Positions 1 to 13,434 of a stretch of DNA of 64,000 nucleotides are shown in pieces. The notes under the pieces were generated by a model. That model did no database searches and was not told the origin of the DNA. It saw only the letters and a program-made list of their open reading frames with translations. The DNA is taken from positions 1,771,501 to 1,835,500 of the forward strand of contig JAPDOI010000010.1 of assembly GCA_029168955.1 (NCBI GenBank), written 5' to 3'. The position numbers were made by a program, and so were the translations under genes. The stretch is from Aplectana chamaeleonis (taxonomy: Eukaryota; Nematoda; Chromadorea; Rhabditida; Cosmocercidae). Numbering within the stretch: position 1 is the first letter of the stretch; each line of letters starts with the position of its first letter.

Positions 1-297
1 AATGAAAGAAAGCGTTTCAGTCAATGTTCTTGACTAGTTGTGTAAATGAATCCGAAGGTTCAATGATTGAAATTCAATTTCAAGCCAGCTGATGTTCTTG
101 ATATAAGAGGTCATCGGTGCCGATGTTGTAGAGTGGGCTCGTCCACCATCAAAAGACAAGAATTTTCAGGCTTCTAATTCAGCCCAAAACAGTGTTTTTT
201 TCACGATTTTTTCTTATAGGTCCTACTACTCGAGACCCAGAAAAGGGTTTAGAGAGAAAAAGACGACAAGCATATTTGATCGCGTCCACTGCCTTTA
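1..297 (+). mobile_element. TTAA-family MITE, right part (cut by window edge)
   Basis: This is the downstream part of a ~546-bp repeat present in full at 4287, 14801 and 57290. It ends with the shared terminus CCACTGCCTTTAA (here TCCACTGCCTTTAA) at 285-297. No coding capacity is visible. The left end lies outside the window. Confidence 0.8.
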
Positions 298-1035
298 ACT
301 CAAATGCGCCGTAGGGATGTGACGAGCTCAGAAATACATATAAGGATACCAGTGGCAACTTGTCGGCTACGGCCGCCTGCGCCGGCGCGTAAGAGGCGCT
401 GAACACTATTACGGGGATCAATTTTGAAATTTCAAGAAAGATTAAGGTAAGTTACGGTGGGCATAACAACAAAAAACTATGGCAACCTACCGATAAGCGC
501 CTATGACTTCATTCAGAGAAAAGGAAAGCAGCTATAAAGGCCAATTTCAAAAAATTTCTCATAAGAAGTTGCATTTTCATTGGAATGGTCACTTTCTCCA
601 GGTGACCACCCACGTTAGAGCTCCCCCAAAAACGCGTTACTATCTCTGGGTGCCCGCGTTTCCCCACCATATGCCTACTAAGGTGCGTAGCATCTTTTCT
701 GATTTTTTCCGCTTTAATCCAAATCAGAAACGCGAAATTCGTTAGCCGAGGAATTTCAAAATTTTCCATCCTGAAACAATTAGAGCCAAGCACAAGTACG
801 TAGAATGTATTCTTTAACTTCGAAGTTCGCAAAAAGAAATAAAAAAAAACAATGGTTCTATAACTGAAGCGTAATAAAACATGCAAAACCATTAAACCGG
901 AAGCATTTTCACTGCATGGCTTCACTTATAGTATTTTAGTCCAGTAAGCAGAAACTCGGTTTTTTTTTCAGACTTTCCTATGAAGAAGGAAAACAAAGAA
1001 AAGAGTTCTATTTGAGCGCTTCCATTATACATTGA
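298..1035. other. intergenic, nothing recognised
   Basis: Only short shadow ORFs are present. I see no domain, RNA gene or clear repeat. Confidence 0.6.
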
Positions 1036-2078
<1,043 letters not shown>

Positions 2079-2201
2079 GGCCGGAATCATACTTCCACTG
2101 ACAAGCGACGCGACCAATGTTTACCAACAATATCGACCGAAAATCGATATACCTGATATGCACTATCGCTGTCACTGGTCGCGGGAAGTATAATCCCGGC
2201 C
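2079..2201 (+). mobile_element. Short palindromic MITE, family with copy at 5374
   Basis: About 123 bp with inverted termini GGCCGGAATCATACTTCC and GGAAGTATAATCCCGGCC. The arms continue inward with GCGAC words. A TAT trinucleotide flanks both sides, a possible 3-bp target duplication. A diverged copy lies at 5374-5492. Confidence 0.75.
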
Positions 2202-3019
2202 TATGGCTCTTTCATACGATACCATTCACAACCGAAATCGTGTTCAATAACTTACTGGAATGATTAGCAGTGGAGCGTGGGGTCTCTTAGGTGTCAAGAT
2301 TCCAGTGAGAAAGAGAGTATGACAACTGGTTTAAGTCCAGACATAAAAGTTTGAGGTCATATTTTTAGTATACTATTCAGTATACAACCCCAGCCTTAAC
2401 TTTTGTTCCTAAACACGTCGGCAACACGAAATCGCTATGAAATCGGAATTTTTGTTCAGAGCTGACGTATACGACATCTGGTAAAAAAACATTCAATCCG
2501 CCTAATCGTGCTGATTCCAAGAATGTACGTATATATTCAGATTCAAAAAAAAAACTAATCTTCGTTTAGTTATACCCTGTTTTCTCACAAAGAAAATGCA
2601 CGCTCCGAAAGTTGATAATGTGTCTCGACTCTCCGTAGGTTTCGATTTTTTAGAGAGAAAGCAAGTGAGGACGAGTTTAAGACTTTTGTGTTTTCTAACT
2701 TTGGACATATTTTTGAAAGCTGCACTGACGAGTCGAGTGGTTTTCTCTCAGATTTATAAAATATCCACTTGGAACGAAAGCGGCGTTTTCGACTAAATTT
2801 CGCGGCGCCGCTGCGTTTTGAGACAAAACTTATAGCTGGCATTGTACAAATACATTATGTGGCTACAGAGCGATATGTGAAATTTATAACGAAAAAAAAA
2901 CGCGTACCCGGACGCCATCTGCCCAAATCCTATGAGCAGAAGCATATAGTAAAGATTTCATGACAGTAGTTTGCTAACGCCGAGGTCAGTTTTGAAACTT
3001 TAGAAATACAAATGATAAT
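2202..3019. other. intergenic, nothing recognised
   Basis: Overlapping ORFs of up to 85 codons on both strands show no family resemblance. Confidence 0.6.
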
Positions 3020-3166
3020 AACGTCGACATGGATCCGGAAGAGACTTTGCGTTCACCGTTCAAGGTTGGCGCAAACTCGGTGCCATATTCTATAACATAG
3101 GTGCACCGAGTTCGCGCCAACCTCCAATGGCGAACGCAAGGTTTCTTCCGGATCCACGCCGATGTT
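3020..3166 (+). mobile_element. 147-bp hairpin MITE (family with 16384)
   Basis: Almost the whole element is one inverted repeat. The arms contain GGATCCGGAAGA, TTTGCGTTC and TTGGCGC. A copy of the same layout with GGATTCTAGTGA in place of GGATCCGGAAGA lies at 16384-16529. Non-coding. Confidence 0.85.
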
Positions 3167-4286
3167 ACATAAAATACACATAAAATAGAGAATAATACAA
3201 AAAATGTGTTTAGGGAAGATATGTGAAAACCATAAACACAATACGAGTATGAATTTTAAAATAAGGACATCAATTTGAACCTAAAGGATGTCGTTTATGT
3301 CTAGGTTTACGTACATTAAGTTGGCATACCGCTACCGTTAAATAACAATTGGTTGAATCGGAATCATAGTACGAACGAGGCAATTCATGCACAATTACTC
3401 TACATATAACTCTCTACAAACTGTGTTTGAAAGAAGATTTAAAGGAAAATTTATAAAATCAGTTGCAAATTCCTTTAACGTTTCACTGGTAAGGAGTATT
3501 ATCTGAACATGCCTTTTAATCTTGTCTTGCGTCACGGATACTCATAGATTCGGTGGGACCTTGAGATAAGCACTATCAGCTCAAAAATATAAAACTCTGG
3601 CGCGCAAAATAGTTTTTGGCTGTTCAAGTGAAATTTTGGAACAAGTTCTTCTTATTCGTGATATATTTGAACATATTGTTAATTCCGATTGCTATCGAGT
3701 TACAGATGCCAAAATTTGTAAATTTTTGTGTGATATGTTTAGATTCATTCAAGAACCTTTCATTTCACTGACTTCGATGTGAAGTGTGGAAATAGCTTCA
3801 CTTCGAAAGTTGGTTTCACTACTAGTAGATGGAAGTAATCCCATACAACTATGCGAATCCGCGAATTTGACAAATAAGGTTTTCATTATTTCAGCATTTT
3901 TCTCATGAAAGAAACTCGCTTTGTGTCTATGTCTAATACGTGGAGCGCGCAATGGGGCAAGTCGATAAGCAGGAAAAGGTCTTCCCGGCTAATCTCCCCT
4001 CCTTCTTCGGGTAAAAGTGTAGGACCATGGAGAATTTCAGACGCACACCGCTGCACGAGGAGGAGTGGGGGAATAGGAGCAGCGGGGAAAAGGGGGGGAG
4101 CAGCAGCAGTCTCAGCCTTAGCCTCAGCCTCATTGCAGGCTCTTCTAGCGAGACGAGCGGGGGTATTGGGGCGAAATTAGTGGAACTCAGCTCAGCAGCT
4201 CGAATTATTCATCGTTCGACGATCGCTTTCATCCCAGTACAGCAATCCACAAACAAAAACAAGAAACTCGCTCGCGGTGAAATTCC
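3167..4286. other. intergenic, nothing recognised
   Basis: A purine-rich, low-complexity patch lies at about 4055-4140 (GGAG, CAGCAGCAG and CTCAGCCT words). No gene is supported. Confidence 0.5.
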
Positions 4287-4844
4287 TTTAAAGGCAGTGG
4301 CCATGATGAAAAACGCTATCGAAAAAAAAAACTTAAAAACAGCTTAGGTCGAAAATAGCTGGAAAACTATGACGGTATCGCGGTGAAAACGGGCTAGAGT
4401 CAGAGCTTCTAAGGCCTAAAGAAGCCAGTTCGTGCACACGTGCACTGCGCCGCCCAAAAAGATCGCATACTCATGCCGAGCAGTCAGAAATCATCGACAT
4501 TCGGAGGAAGAAATAAATACAAATTTACCTAATAAAAACAAATGAACAATGAAAGCGAGTCAAAGTTTTGGCTAGATGAGTACATAAATATTCGTCCGAA
4601 GGTTAATGTTCATTGATTGAAGTTCAATTTCAAGCCAGCTGATGTTCTTGTTATTAAAGATCATCGATGCCGATGATGAGGAGTGGGCTCGTCCACTATC
4701 AAAAGACAAGAAATTTCTGGCTTCAAACTTGATTCGAAACAGCGATTTTTTCGCATTTTTTATGGGTTGTACTACACTAAACACAGAAAAGGGTTTAGAG
4801 AGTAAAGGAAGACAATTATACTTTACCGCGACTACTGCCTTTAA
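4287..4844 (+). mobile_element. TTAA-family MITE, complete copy
   Basis: The ends read TTTAAAGGCAGTGGCCATG and ACTACTGCCTTTAA. TTAA lies outside both inverted termini AGGCAGTG and CACTGCCT. Internally it shares CAGTTCGTGCACACGTGCAC and CATCAAAAGACAAG-type words with the copies at 14801 and 57290. TTAA flanks are typical of piggyBac-type targets, but no transposase is present and the termini do not start with CCC. Confidence 0.85.
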
Positions 4845-5209
4845 AATAAAAAAAGGCTTCCATCTACACATAGTGAACATCAGTAAGTGAATAAAAGGAA
4901 TTTATAAAAGCCTTAAAATATAGGGAAGTCCAATTTTCAAAACTGGAAAAATGTCTCAAATTCTTCTAAGATGAATAGCGGATGCAGATGAGGCCGTAGA
5001 GTTTCGCAGGGATTACAGATATCGGAAAATGTAGCAGAGCATGGCTTCTTGAAAAAGCATCGGTTCGATACTAAGAAACCAGAATCTATATTTCACTTTT
5101 TACAAACCTGTTTCTCAGAAGTAACAAGCATAAGCTGTCTAGCAAGAGGAGTATAAAGATCCTGTGAAGAGGGTGACCAGACAGATAGGTACCTATTCTC
5201 TGGTTCAGA
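4845..5209. other. intergenic, nothing recognised
   Basis: No domain or repeat is seen. Confidence 0.5.
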
Positions 5210-5345
5210 GCCAGATATTTACTCTGTTCCCTCGCGCGCTTGTGCGGAGCGAGGGTAGAGACAGCGAGAAATTGTGGGGAGAAGGAGACGCAGCGTACGC
5301 GCAGACGCGCGCGACAAACGGAAATAAATCTCACTCGGGAACAGA
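5210..5345 (+). repeat. Dispersed repeat with TTTACTCTGTTCC start
   Basis: It shares an ordered series of words (TTTACTCTGTTCC, GTGCGGAGCGA, GAGACAGCGAG, GACGCAG, TACGCGC) with 56735-56995 and, on the minus strand, partly with 39985-40080. It directly abuts the MITE at 5374. Confidence 0.65.
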
Positions 5346-5373
5346 GGATATGTATACATATGTCATGAGTGAG

Positions 5374-5492
5374 ACCGGGATCATACTTCCAGCGACCAGC
5401 GACAGTGCAGAGCAAGCAAACCGATTTTCGGGCTATATTGTTTGTAAATATGGCGTCGCGTCGCTAGTCGCTAGGAGTATGATACCGGCCTA
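5374..5492 (+). mobile_element. Short palindromic MITE, copy of 2079 family
   Basis: Inverted termini GACCGGGATCATACTTCC and GGAGTATGATACCGGCC. The internal GCGACCAGCGAC faces GTCGCTAGTCGC. Diverged from the copy at 2079-2201. Confidence 0.75.
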
Positions 5493-6911
5493 AGATCCAA
5501 GACGAGTTCACGTTCTGCCACCACAGATCCAGCGACATCCTTCCGCACGCAAAACTGAATTGTTTTTATATCTTATCGATTTCATGTCCCAACCTGAACA
5601 AGGCATTTTGCAAAATTCGAAACTTCAGCGTTGAATTCCCATAGTATTGAAGCCCAGTGATAACGGGTGCTTGGCCGTAAAAGACGGAGAGCTTCGGTCG
5701 GTCATCTAGCACAAGGAAGTGTAACGCTATGGCAGAGACGAACGGTATAGCGCTTGATGCGTCTGTCATAGCGTTACTCTCCATCTCGGGAGATTCTGAC
5801 ATCCAAACAAGTTCGAAATTCGAAACATTTTATTTCAAACAGCTTTTGGTAAAAGGAAGACAGAAGTAATCCACTTTTCTCGAAAGTCCAGAGCTCAAAA
5901 CTATTTCCGATGTTGCGGTTTTTGTAACACAAGCACACAAAATTGGTATGAGCGGGACCTTGAAAGCATTTTGGGAATTTTTTGAAGCAATTCCTCTGAT
6001 AATTAAGGGTTTCGTGTGACGATTCCGCTATAATCTTCTAGTCGTAGACGAACCTTTCAGAAGATGACCTTTAAGTATACGATGCTTCAACAGAGTTTAC
6101 TGCCCTAATTTTGCAATAAGTCAATCATCTTCTTGTACGAAAACACACGAAAGCATTTTATTTGTTTCCCTTGAGCGACCAGCCTGCCTCACGACTAATA
6201 TTTTAAGATAGTTGAGACATGTAGATAATTTTCACCAAATGCGCGCGTTCTGGTATTGCGAACATGGATTCGCGCGCCACTTTTTCTAACCGCTGCACGC
6301 GAGTCTGGCTCTAGTCAAAAACTAAGGCGCTCCTATTTCGTCTATGATTGATTCGTTGTTTGATTCTCAACAGATTCGAAGGGTTGAAACCAGACCAGCT
6401 CTTAATCGATGAAGCGGTGATGGACCACTATTTTAATGATAACCACATCGGAGCTACATAGCTTACTCTTTATTTTTTCACAACAATAGACCGCCTTCTT
6501 GAAAATTCAGGACATAGGCGCTCTGAAATTTAAACTGATCATGGTTAAACTGTTTAGGCAATAATGCCAAGCGGAAAGTGGGCCAGAGGCAGGCCGAACA
6601 TTAGCCAAACACTGGTACGACCGCCATCTTCCCGGTATTCGCTTGTGGACGTTTCCTGATAAATCTGTCGCTGCCCGCAAACCAACCGCCGTTCCGAATC
6701 TTGTCCGCGACTGAGGCAGCTAAACCATATCCGCCGGAGTGTCGAATGGAACTGCTGTGGATAACCTTGATCCGAGCGGAGAATCAGCCATCAGCACTGC
6801 AAACTATCCATCGACTGCATTCCGCCCAAACACACCAATGGTGAAACCCAGCGTACTCCAATCTTGTTCATCTGTGTATATCGGATTTTCAATGGGTGCA
6901 AAAGCTTGACC
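5493..6911. other. intergenic, nothing recognised
   Basis: Only short ORFs. I see nothing that supports a gene. Confidence 0.5.
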
Positions 6912-7233
6912 GAACCATACCAGGGATGAGCGGAATCCCGCGTTTCGGGTTCCAAAACACGCAGTTTCGCGCATTTTTGGCATTCCGCGTTCCGCATTTC
7001 TAAAACCGCAAAAGACGCTGCGAAATGCGAAAATATTGGGTCATCTGCCACGGAAGAAAACATCTGATGAAATCTGAATTATTCCGCGTTTTGCGTTCCG
7101 AAAACCGCATTTCCGCGCATTTTCAGGCGTTTCGCGCCCGATTTCCGAAACCCGAGAAAAAATTTCTTTCCGAAACCCGAAAACCGCTTTCCGAAATTTC
7201 ATATTTTTATTCCGCTCATCCCTGAACCATACC
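6912..7233 (+). mobile_element. MULE-type MITE with 10-bp target duplication
   Basis: The element spans 6922-7223 with termini AGGGATGAGCGGAAT and ATTCCGCTCATCCCT. It is flanked by a perfect direct repeat GAACCATACC (6912-6921 and 7224-7233). Target duplications of 9-11 bp are characteristic of Mutator-like elements. The interior is rich in TTCCGCGTTTCGG-like words. No transposase is present. Confidence 0.9.
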
Positions 7234-7631
7234 GGTCTTGCGAATTAATGTTGGTGACAAACTAAGGTGTCAGCTTTTCGATTTCTGCAGACAGATCTAT
7301 GCAATCAATGCGATTAATATCTAAAACCTTGGTCAGGAAAAAATCAAATCAGGATCTTTAATCAAACGAGAAGCGCATCGACTTCGGTGGAAGCTCAATG
7401 GACATGAACAAGTTTTGCTTGACTTATTTTGCTCTCCAGAAGTTCGAAAAATGAAGATAAAACAGAACGTATATCATGGAGACCGAGGATGGAGGGATAA
7501 TCGGGCATTTCTATCCAAATCTACCAAGCCTGATGCTTTTACTGAGCACAGATGTCCGCCCGCAGGGCTTCTTCTTGGAGATCCACTCAGAAATAATTTA
7601 AACAAGTCAATTGTATTGTAAATGTAACTTA
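7234..7631. other. intergenic, nothing recognised
   Basis: No gene or repeat is supported. Confidence 0.5.
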
Positions 7632-7915
7632 TATACATTGGATCCGAATCAAAAAATTTCGGATACTCGGATTTCGTATAACTCAAAAACCAAAGGCCGT
7701 GGATATCCGACTCAAACGGATAGATTCAAAATAACAACATCGGATAATCCGATTCAGTCGGATAGGGAGGTTAAACGGATAGTCGGATTTCGGAAAAATT
7801 ACGTTTTTTCGGTGATTCGGAATTCGGATCACTCGGATCTTGACGTTTTTTCTGTGAGTCGGAATCCGAATATCCGAGTCAGATATCCGGTCGGATACAA
7901 GTTGGTATAATGCAA
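7632..7915 (+). repeat. CGGATA-rich degenerate repeat block 1
   Basis: It starts TATACATTGGATCCGA and is packed with CGGAT, ATCCGA and GACGTTTTTTC words. The outer word is mirrored at 9816-9831. Open stretches here are an effect of the repeat. Confidence 0.7.
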
Positions 7916-8298
7916 AAAGTTCATCGAAAATCGATAGTCCGGCAAAAAATCTTTCAGAAAAAGCTTTTTCTACCCTACCATGATCAAACAATTCATTGAT
8001 AATCATCCACTATATTCCTAAATATTTGTAACCAGTCCTAAAAAAATGTATTCATTCTTTATAATATCTTCAAAGTAAGTGTAATGTTAAAGCATTAGTT
8101 TAAATGAGCGTCACGAGTACCAATCCTCCACACCAAATTCCTAAATACCCTTGATTTCTATCTAAACTCCTTCAAACAGGGTTACCCGTTCGATCAATAC
8201 ACATGGTTTTTGAGAGCCAATCGTGCCCTCAATGCGCCATACTCGCACAAACGAATCAAACGAAGAGGATCAATGCCAACTAGGGGCATGACATACTT
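7916..8298. other. spacer between repeat block and MITE
   Basis: I see nothing that supports a gene. Confidence 0.5.
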
Positions 8299-8582
8299 TG
8301 TCGCTGTCGTGAGCGGCAGGCATGCAATCTCGCACAAATCACGGCGGGACCCGCATCAGAGCGACAGCATAGGTCGTCGCAGGAACATTAATCACGCGTC
8401 TGTCTGTTGCGGAGGGCTGACATAACGCAAGCCGCAAATGTGCAGTATGTCAGCCCTCCGCGACATGTCGCTGCGACCCACACGCGAAAACTGTTCCTAC
8501 GACGACCGATTCCGTTACTCCGATGCGAATCCCGCCGCGTATTGTGTTAGATTGCATGCCTGGCGCTCTTAACAGCGACATC
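8299..8582 (+). mobile_element. 284-bp palindromic MITE (family with 62755)
   Basis: Long inverted arms run from TGTCGCTGTC to CAGCGACA. Paired words include CAGGCATGCAATCT/AGATTGCATGCCTG, GGCGGGA/TCCCGCC and GGTCGTCG/CGACGACC. The right arm shares GCAGTATGT, AGCCCTCC and GTCGCTGCGACC with 62876-62925. Confidence 0.85.
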
Positions 8583-9540
8583 CGAAATCAGCCTATTTTT
8601 CGCTGGTGCACGGCTCCGGTGATGTTTTGTAGTATCAGGGGTCATCAACTGGCTCAAAACTGATGATCAGTAGTTGTTCTCAGACAGTCCAGTCGACCAT
8701 TCCAGAGCTCTACTGTTATAATTTCTTCAGCACTAACTGCTTTGTATTCATTTTGTGTAAAAAATTCTGACTATATACTTGTATATTACTTTACACAAGA
8801 TGCCGAGTTGATCGCAAAACGCTCGGCTCCGGGCGATATCGAACCAGCATATTCCCTTTCTGAAGGAGCGCCTCATCGCACTGCACCACCGAAGCCCAAG
8901 CGCCGCTCTCACTCAACCGCTCGGTAAATCTTTTACGAAGCAATCATTCCTTCACCCGCATAACGATGAAGCAGATACACCGTCATAGACTATATAACAG
9001 TCGTATGCCTGTCAGGACGACGCCCTGGTAAAGTCTTACACAATTTTTATGACTTGGTATTACGTAAATTTCTTTATTAGCTGCTGTGCACGTCTCAGAA
9101 TTTTGACCAGGCGCATCAGCAAATTCCACTTTCTATGGGCATGGGCGGCGCTGTGCACCTCTGCACAAATTGGCATCTTTGGGCTTTGATAACTTTAATT
9201 TAAGCGCATTTGTCGCCGAGGAACCCTCTCAGTTCTCCAGCTGTTTTCCAACAGCACAGGTTTTCACAGTTTTCTCCATTACTTTATCCATCGTGAACAC
9301 TGCCTTTAAAGGGCGGGTGCTCCGCGACAGACGCAGCGCGACCGTGTGTCGCAAAAATAGGCCAAACACCTAATGAGCAAAATCTGCGCTGACGATGTGC
9401 AGAAAACGCGGCGTAATTTTCGCAATGCTCGCCAATTGGAAGTCAGTGTAAATACGCACCTGCAGGGCCACAGTATAACAAAATGTCGAGTCATGACATA
9501 AGATATACTTTTTTGAGTAACAGGACATGCCGAATCTTGG
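8583..9540. other. intergenic; TTAA-family end remnant
   Basis: At 9292-9309 the word ATCGTGAACACTGCCTTTAA matches the right terminus of the 26018 element. No matching left end was found nearby. No gene is supported. Confidence 0.55.
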
Positions 9541-9831
9541 AATGTCCTACTCATTATCCGATCCGAATGATGACATATTTCGGATATTCGGTATTCGAAT
9601 CATTATCTGACTCATGGCACATTCGGTGATTAAGATTTTGGATCACTCGGATTTTGACGCTTTTTTCGGGGAATCGGATTTTGGATCAATCGGATTTTGA
9701 CGTTTTTTGGTGACTCGGATTTTGGATCACTCGGATTTTGACGTTTTTTCGGTGAATCGGATTTAGATTCACGGAAATTTAGATTCATTCGGATGGATAT
9801 CCGAAAATGAGTGAGTCGGATCCAATGTATA
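9541..9831 (+). repeat. CGGATA-rich degenerate repeat block 2
   Basis: Imperfect ~45-bp units contain GGATCACTCGGATTTTGACG. The block ends TCGGATCCAATGTATA, the inverse of the start of the block at 7632. The internal units are in the same orientation in both blocks. Confidence 0.7.
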
Positions 9832-10315
9832 GTAACTTACTTGAATGACTCAAGTAACTTATATTTATATTGCATGAAAGCTACGCTTATGTTACGTGTA
9901 ACTTACATTTATATTTTCACTATGGGTGGCCATCACGTGAGCACAAGCGACGCGGAGAACGCGTCCGCACGCGTCAGAGATGACACGCTTCGCTAAAAAC
10001 GCTGTGCGAGGCCTTCCCTGTTAGGGTGGGGTCAAGTATCTCAAACTTGAGGAATTGAACCGACAGCAACGCCAGTCCTATGCCTGGCCCCCCCTCTCGT
10101 AAAATCCCCTTGAAAATGCCGCTTGTCCGATTTGAGTTACTTGCGACTTATCCTGTGCCATTTTAGTTACATGTAACATGTCAGAGGCGCACTGCACGAC
10201 ATGTTGCATGTAACTTAAATGACCAGGGAAAGGTCTCAAGTAACTTACATTGGGTTAGTTATGTTACGAGTAACTTGTTTTCGGCCTCTTGTGTTACAAG
10301 TAACTTGTTTTCATT
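9832..10315. repeat. GTAACTT motif cluster
   Basis: At least eight copies of GTAACTT or its reverse complement occur in 480 bp, several extended to TTACRAGTAACTTG. The cluster abuts the CGGATA block and may be the subterminal part of a transposon. Confidence 0.6.
10040..10061 (-). ncRNA. SL1-like spliced-leader remnant (weak)
   Basis: On the minus strand these 22 nt differ from the nematode SL1 leader at three positions. They include the exact ending CAAGTTTGAG and the start GGTTCAATT. The next bases are AT rather than the GT donor, and no Sm site is evident. This is a possible decayed SL-RNA gene or chance similarity. Confidence 0.3.
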
Positions 10316-13291
10316 TTTCTGAGCAGTCCTCGATTTTGTCCGCAATCTGCCCTACTTTGTAAATTTAGCAGGTGCTGAATAGAAGGGATCTACTTAGGCG
10401 TGGTGAAAAACTCAGGCCTCGTATCCAGGATGATGTGCCTTCAAGAGTATTCGCAGTGCATTTCTAGTCACTTACGGAAATGAATAATCGATCTGTAAGA
10501 CGCCAAGTGAATATTCGATCCAGCCTAAGGCACCACATTTTTATGCAAGGGAACTCCCAGTTTACACCCATACAGGCATCCGCATGATAACTCATCATGT
10601 GGGTTCCTTAGCTGGTCAAAAGTAGTACAAACTTGAACAGAGCAAAGTTCAGCTCAAACGCACTATTTACGATGAAAGCGGTCTTTGAGTTTTCACCGGA
10701 AATCGGAGTTCCACGGTCCATTGCAACAATAATTTCGACAAAACGGCTCAGAACGAGGCATAAAAAATCAAACTTTGAAAACGATCATCCTTGAGTAACA
10801 CCACAGTGAAGTTCACCTGGAAAAGTAGCACTTTAATTCTGCATGAGTTTTTCTGATTTTTTGTGCTCGGTACAACAAATGGACCTAGCTTAGATCACAC
10901 AGCAAGTTTGAGGCCCCTAAAATGCCGCTCCGCAAAGTTACGAATGCCTCAAATCGCCTCTAAGGTCTAGAAAGGTGGAGTCCAGGGTCAGTCATCTAGC
11001 ACTAAAAAACAAACTGCTGTGTCACAGCTGCAAATCTCTGAAAACGAATATGAAGCAAAGTAGAAATGCAGAAAAACTGTTTAAGAAAATATGGGGCAAA
11101 CTGTAAAAGCTTCTTTTTAGGTTTTTTAAAAACTTTCTTCCTACATTCAATTCGGAAGATTTATCATCGATCCTTCTTCCCATTTTCGGGAACTGGAAAG
11201 ACATATCGCTACGGAGACATAAAAATTTTAATATGGGTTTCGGCGTGTCTTTAGACTAGATGGAAATATTTTTTTCCTTTAGAAAAACTCGGTTTGAAAT
11301 GTGGTTAAATTTATTTGAATTTGTTGTGGTCTATTACAGCAATGATAGGCAAAACAGGAAAAAAACGACTGTTCGATAAGGGTTATGGCCAGTTTTGAAA
11401 ATATTTGCTTACTCATATAATTTCGAACAATGAAACTGTTGACCGCAAGAGAATTTCAATTTGGGAGGTTACGATGTGGGTGGTACCTTGCTAAGGGCGC
11501 ATGAAAGTGCATTTTCAAATGAAATGCATGCTATTGTGGCTCCTGCATTGCTTACAAATTGAAATGAAAACAAAGATTGGCTGGAGACAATTTCCAAGAA
11601 ACCCGAGTACGATAGCTGGCGCCAGGCAGAACTTGGCTGAATGCCAATGCTCATTGAAGGATAGTCAAATGCAGGTTGTGAGTCAGAAGTTCAATGATAG
11701 CAGCGGATATTAAAAGTAGGTGTATCGATTTTTCCGCCGCAAATGTGCATGTGGCAAGTCGGGCTCCAGAAGCAGGGGCTAACCAGGACGAATTAGATGT
11801 CCCAGAGGCAGCTTCGGTTCCATATCGACGTTGCCCGCCCGCTATTTACGTGGTCGGTCTGACCTCGCTGGCGCGCTCATGCTCAGCTCATGCTCTCTCG
11901 TCGAGCTGCTGTTGCTCTGCGTGAGCACCTCGCGCACGCTCTCTTCACCATTGCCTTCCTTAGCGTTGTGTGGACCTAAAAACAATATACAATGGTCAAA
12001 GGATAACCTCCTTACAATGCCTAGAGTAAAATCTCATATCATAGAGCATTCCTCGTCTGTAACTGACATCCTCTAATGGTCTTCCGTGATATGTATGAGC
12101 GTTGCACTAGGAGGGACAAGATGGGGGGAGCTCCCCCGACTACCTAAATAGCCGACACCATTCATTGTTCCCCTTGTTTTGCATGATATTCACTCATGTA
12201 GGCGTGGTCACGAATAGACACCCATCATAATGCCATTTTGAATTAATAATTCACAAATTATCGTTTCAGATGCACTTGCAACATCAGCGTACATACCATT
12301 TACGTACTACCATAAGATGCAGACATAAACAGCAATAGACAGTATAGCGCCCAAAAGTTTGTAAGAAACCGTTGTTATGCCTATGTTGTCTCAGAGTTTT
12401 GAAAACTTGTTGAAACTTCTCTATGGTATAGGGTTTGTTACGAGTGCATATTTTCAAGACCGAAAAAAAACATTCAATCCGCCTCATTGTACTGATTTCA
12501 CGAATTCATTTAGTTGTGTGAAAAACACTTTTCTTTACTTTTGTAAAGGCGATTGTTCGATTGCGCATATCTACTAGGCATACTGTAACCATGACTGGCT
12601 CAGTTCCAAGTTTGTCATTAATCGATAAAGAAACAGTTCATAATTTTTTTCTAGGTCATGAAATTTTCTGGTTCTTGCATCTTTTTCGTGTTACTCCTGC
12701 GTGTTTTCATAATTAAGACTTTAAAGGTATTCATAATCAAGACTTTTGTGTTCAATCAATCAATTTTGGCTAGCTGGCATCACCTACAAAACATGAAGCT
12801 CGGAAGATGCTCTTGGAAAAGGTCTGGCTACATGAAAGCAGCTGTGGGGTCGATCATCTAGCTTTTCTGGATCAATCATCTAGCACTTTATCACATAATG
12901 TTTATGCGGCCGTCAAACAACATGGAGCGCAATTACGACACAAACCCCATATGCAGAAAAACCAGAAAAATGACTGTGACCAGGTCTTTCAATGCAGAAA
13001 AACTTCAAAAACGATCTTATCGCGTAATTCAGTCTTTTTTGCAGCGTATTCAAATTGGTCTCCTTTAAGGAATAAAGGTTATTCAAGGGCTCTTTCGACA
13101 TTTTCATTTACTAGAGAAGCCAAACTATAGAAAAACATGGAAAATTATTTATGGCTTTCTGCGCGTAAGATGACTTTGAAGGCATTATTCGCTGTGGGAA
13201 AAGTTTTCAAGAGAACTGCGAAAATCTGTTTTGTCTGTACGCACCTGAAAAACAGTAAAGGTTGCAAAAAAAACGCGCTAAAAATAAAGTT
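10316..13291. other. intergenic, ~3 kb, nothing recognised
   Basis: Only short ORFs are seen. A CG-rich CTCGC/GCGC patch lies at about 11840-11950. The word GTCATCTAGCAC recurs at about 10992 and in similar form at about 12850-12890, with no interpretable context. Confidence 0.5.
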
Positions 13292-13434
13292 ATTAGGAGG
13301 TTGAGCAGAGTGCCAAAAAGGCGCGGCGCGGCCTGATGATGGATAGCCGTATTAATAGATCACCGCGATCTATCAATACTTCTCTCCATCATTATGCCGT
13401 TCCGCGCCCTGTTGGCACTCTGCTCAACCCCTAA
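13292..13434 (+). mobile_element. 143-bp hairpin MITE
   Basis: Inverted arms contain GGTTGAGCAGAGTGCCAA and TTGGCACTCTGCTCAACC. They continue through CGCGG and GATGATGGA/TCCATCATTA to a small loop near GATCACCGCGATC. Confidence 0.85.

Noticed and set aside
10990..12890. Recurring GTCATCTAGCAC words (also ~5697) as regulatory sites
   Set aside because: Few copies, no consistent spacing or flanking structure.
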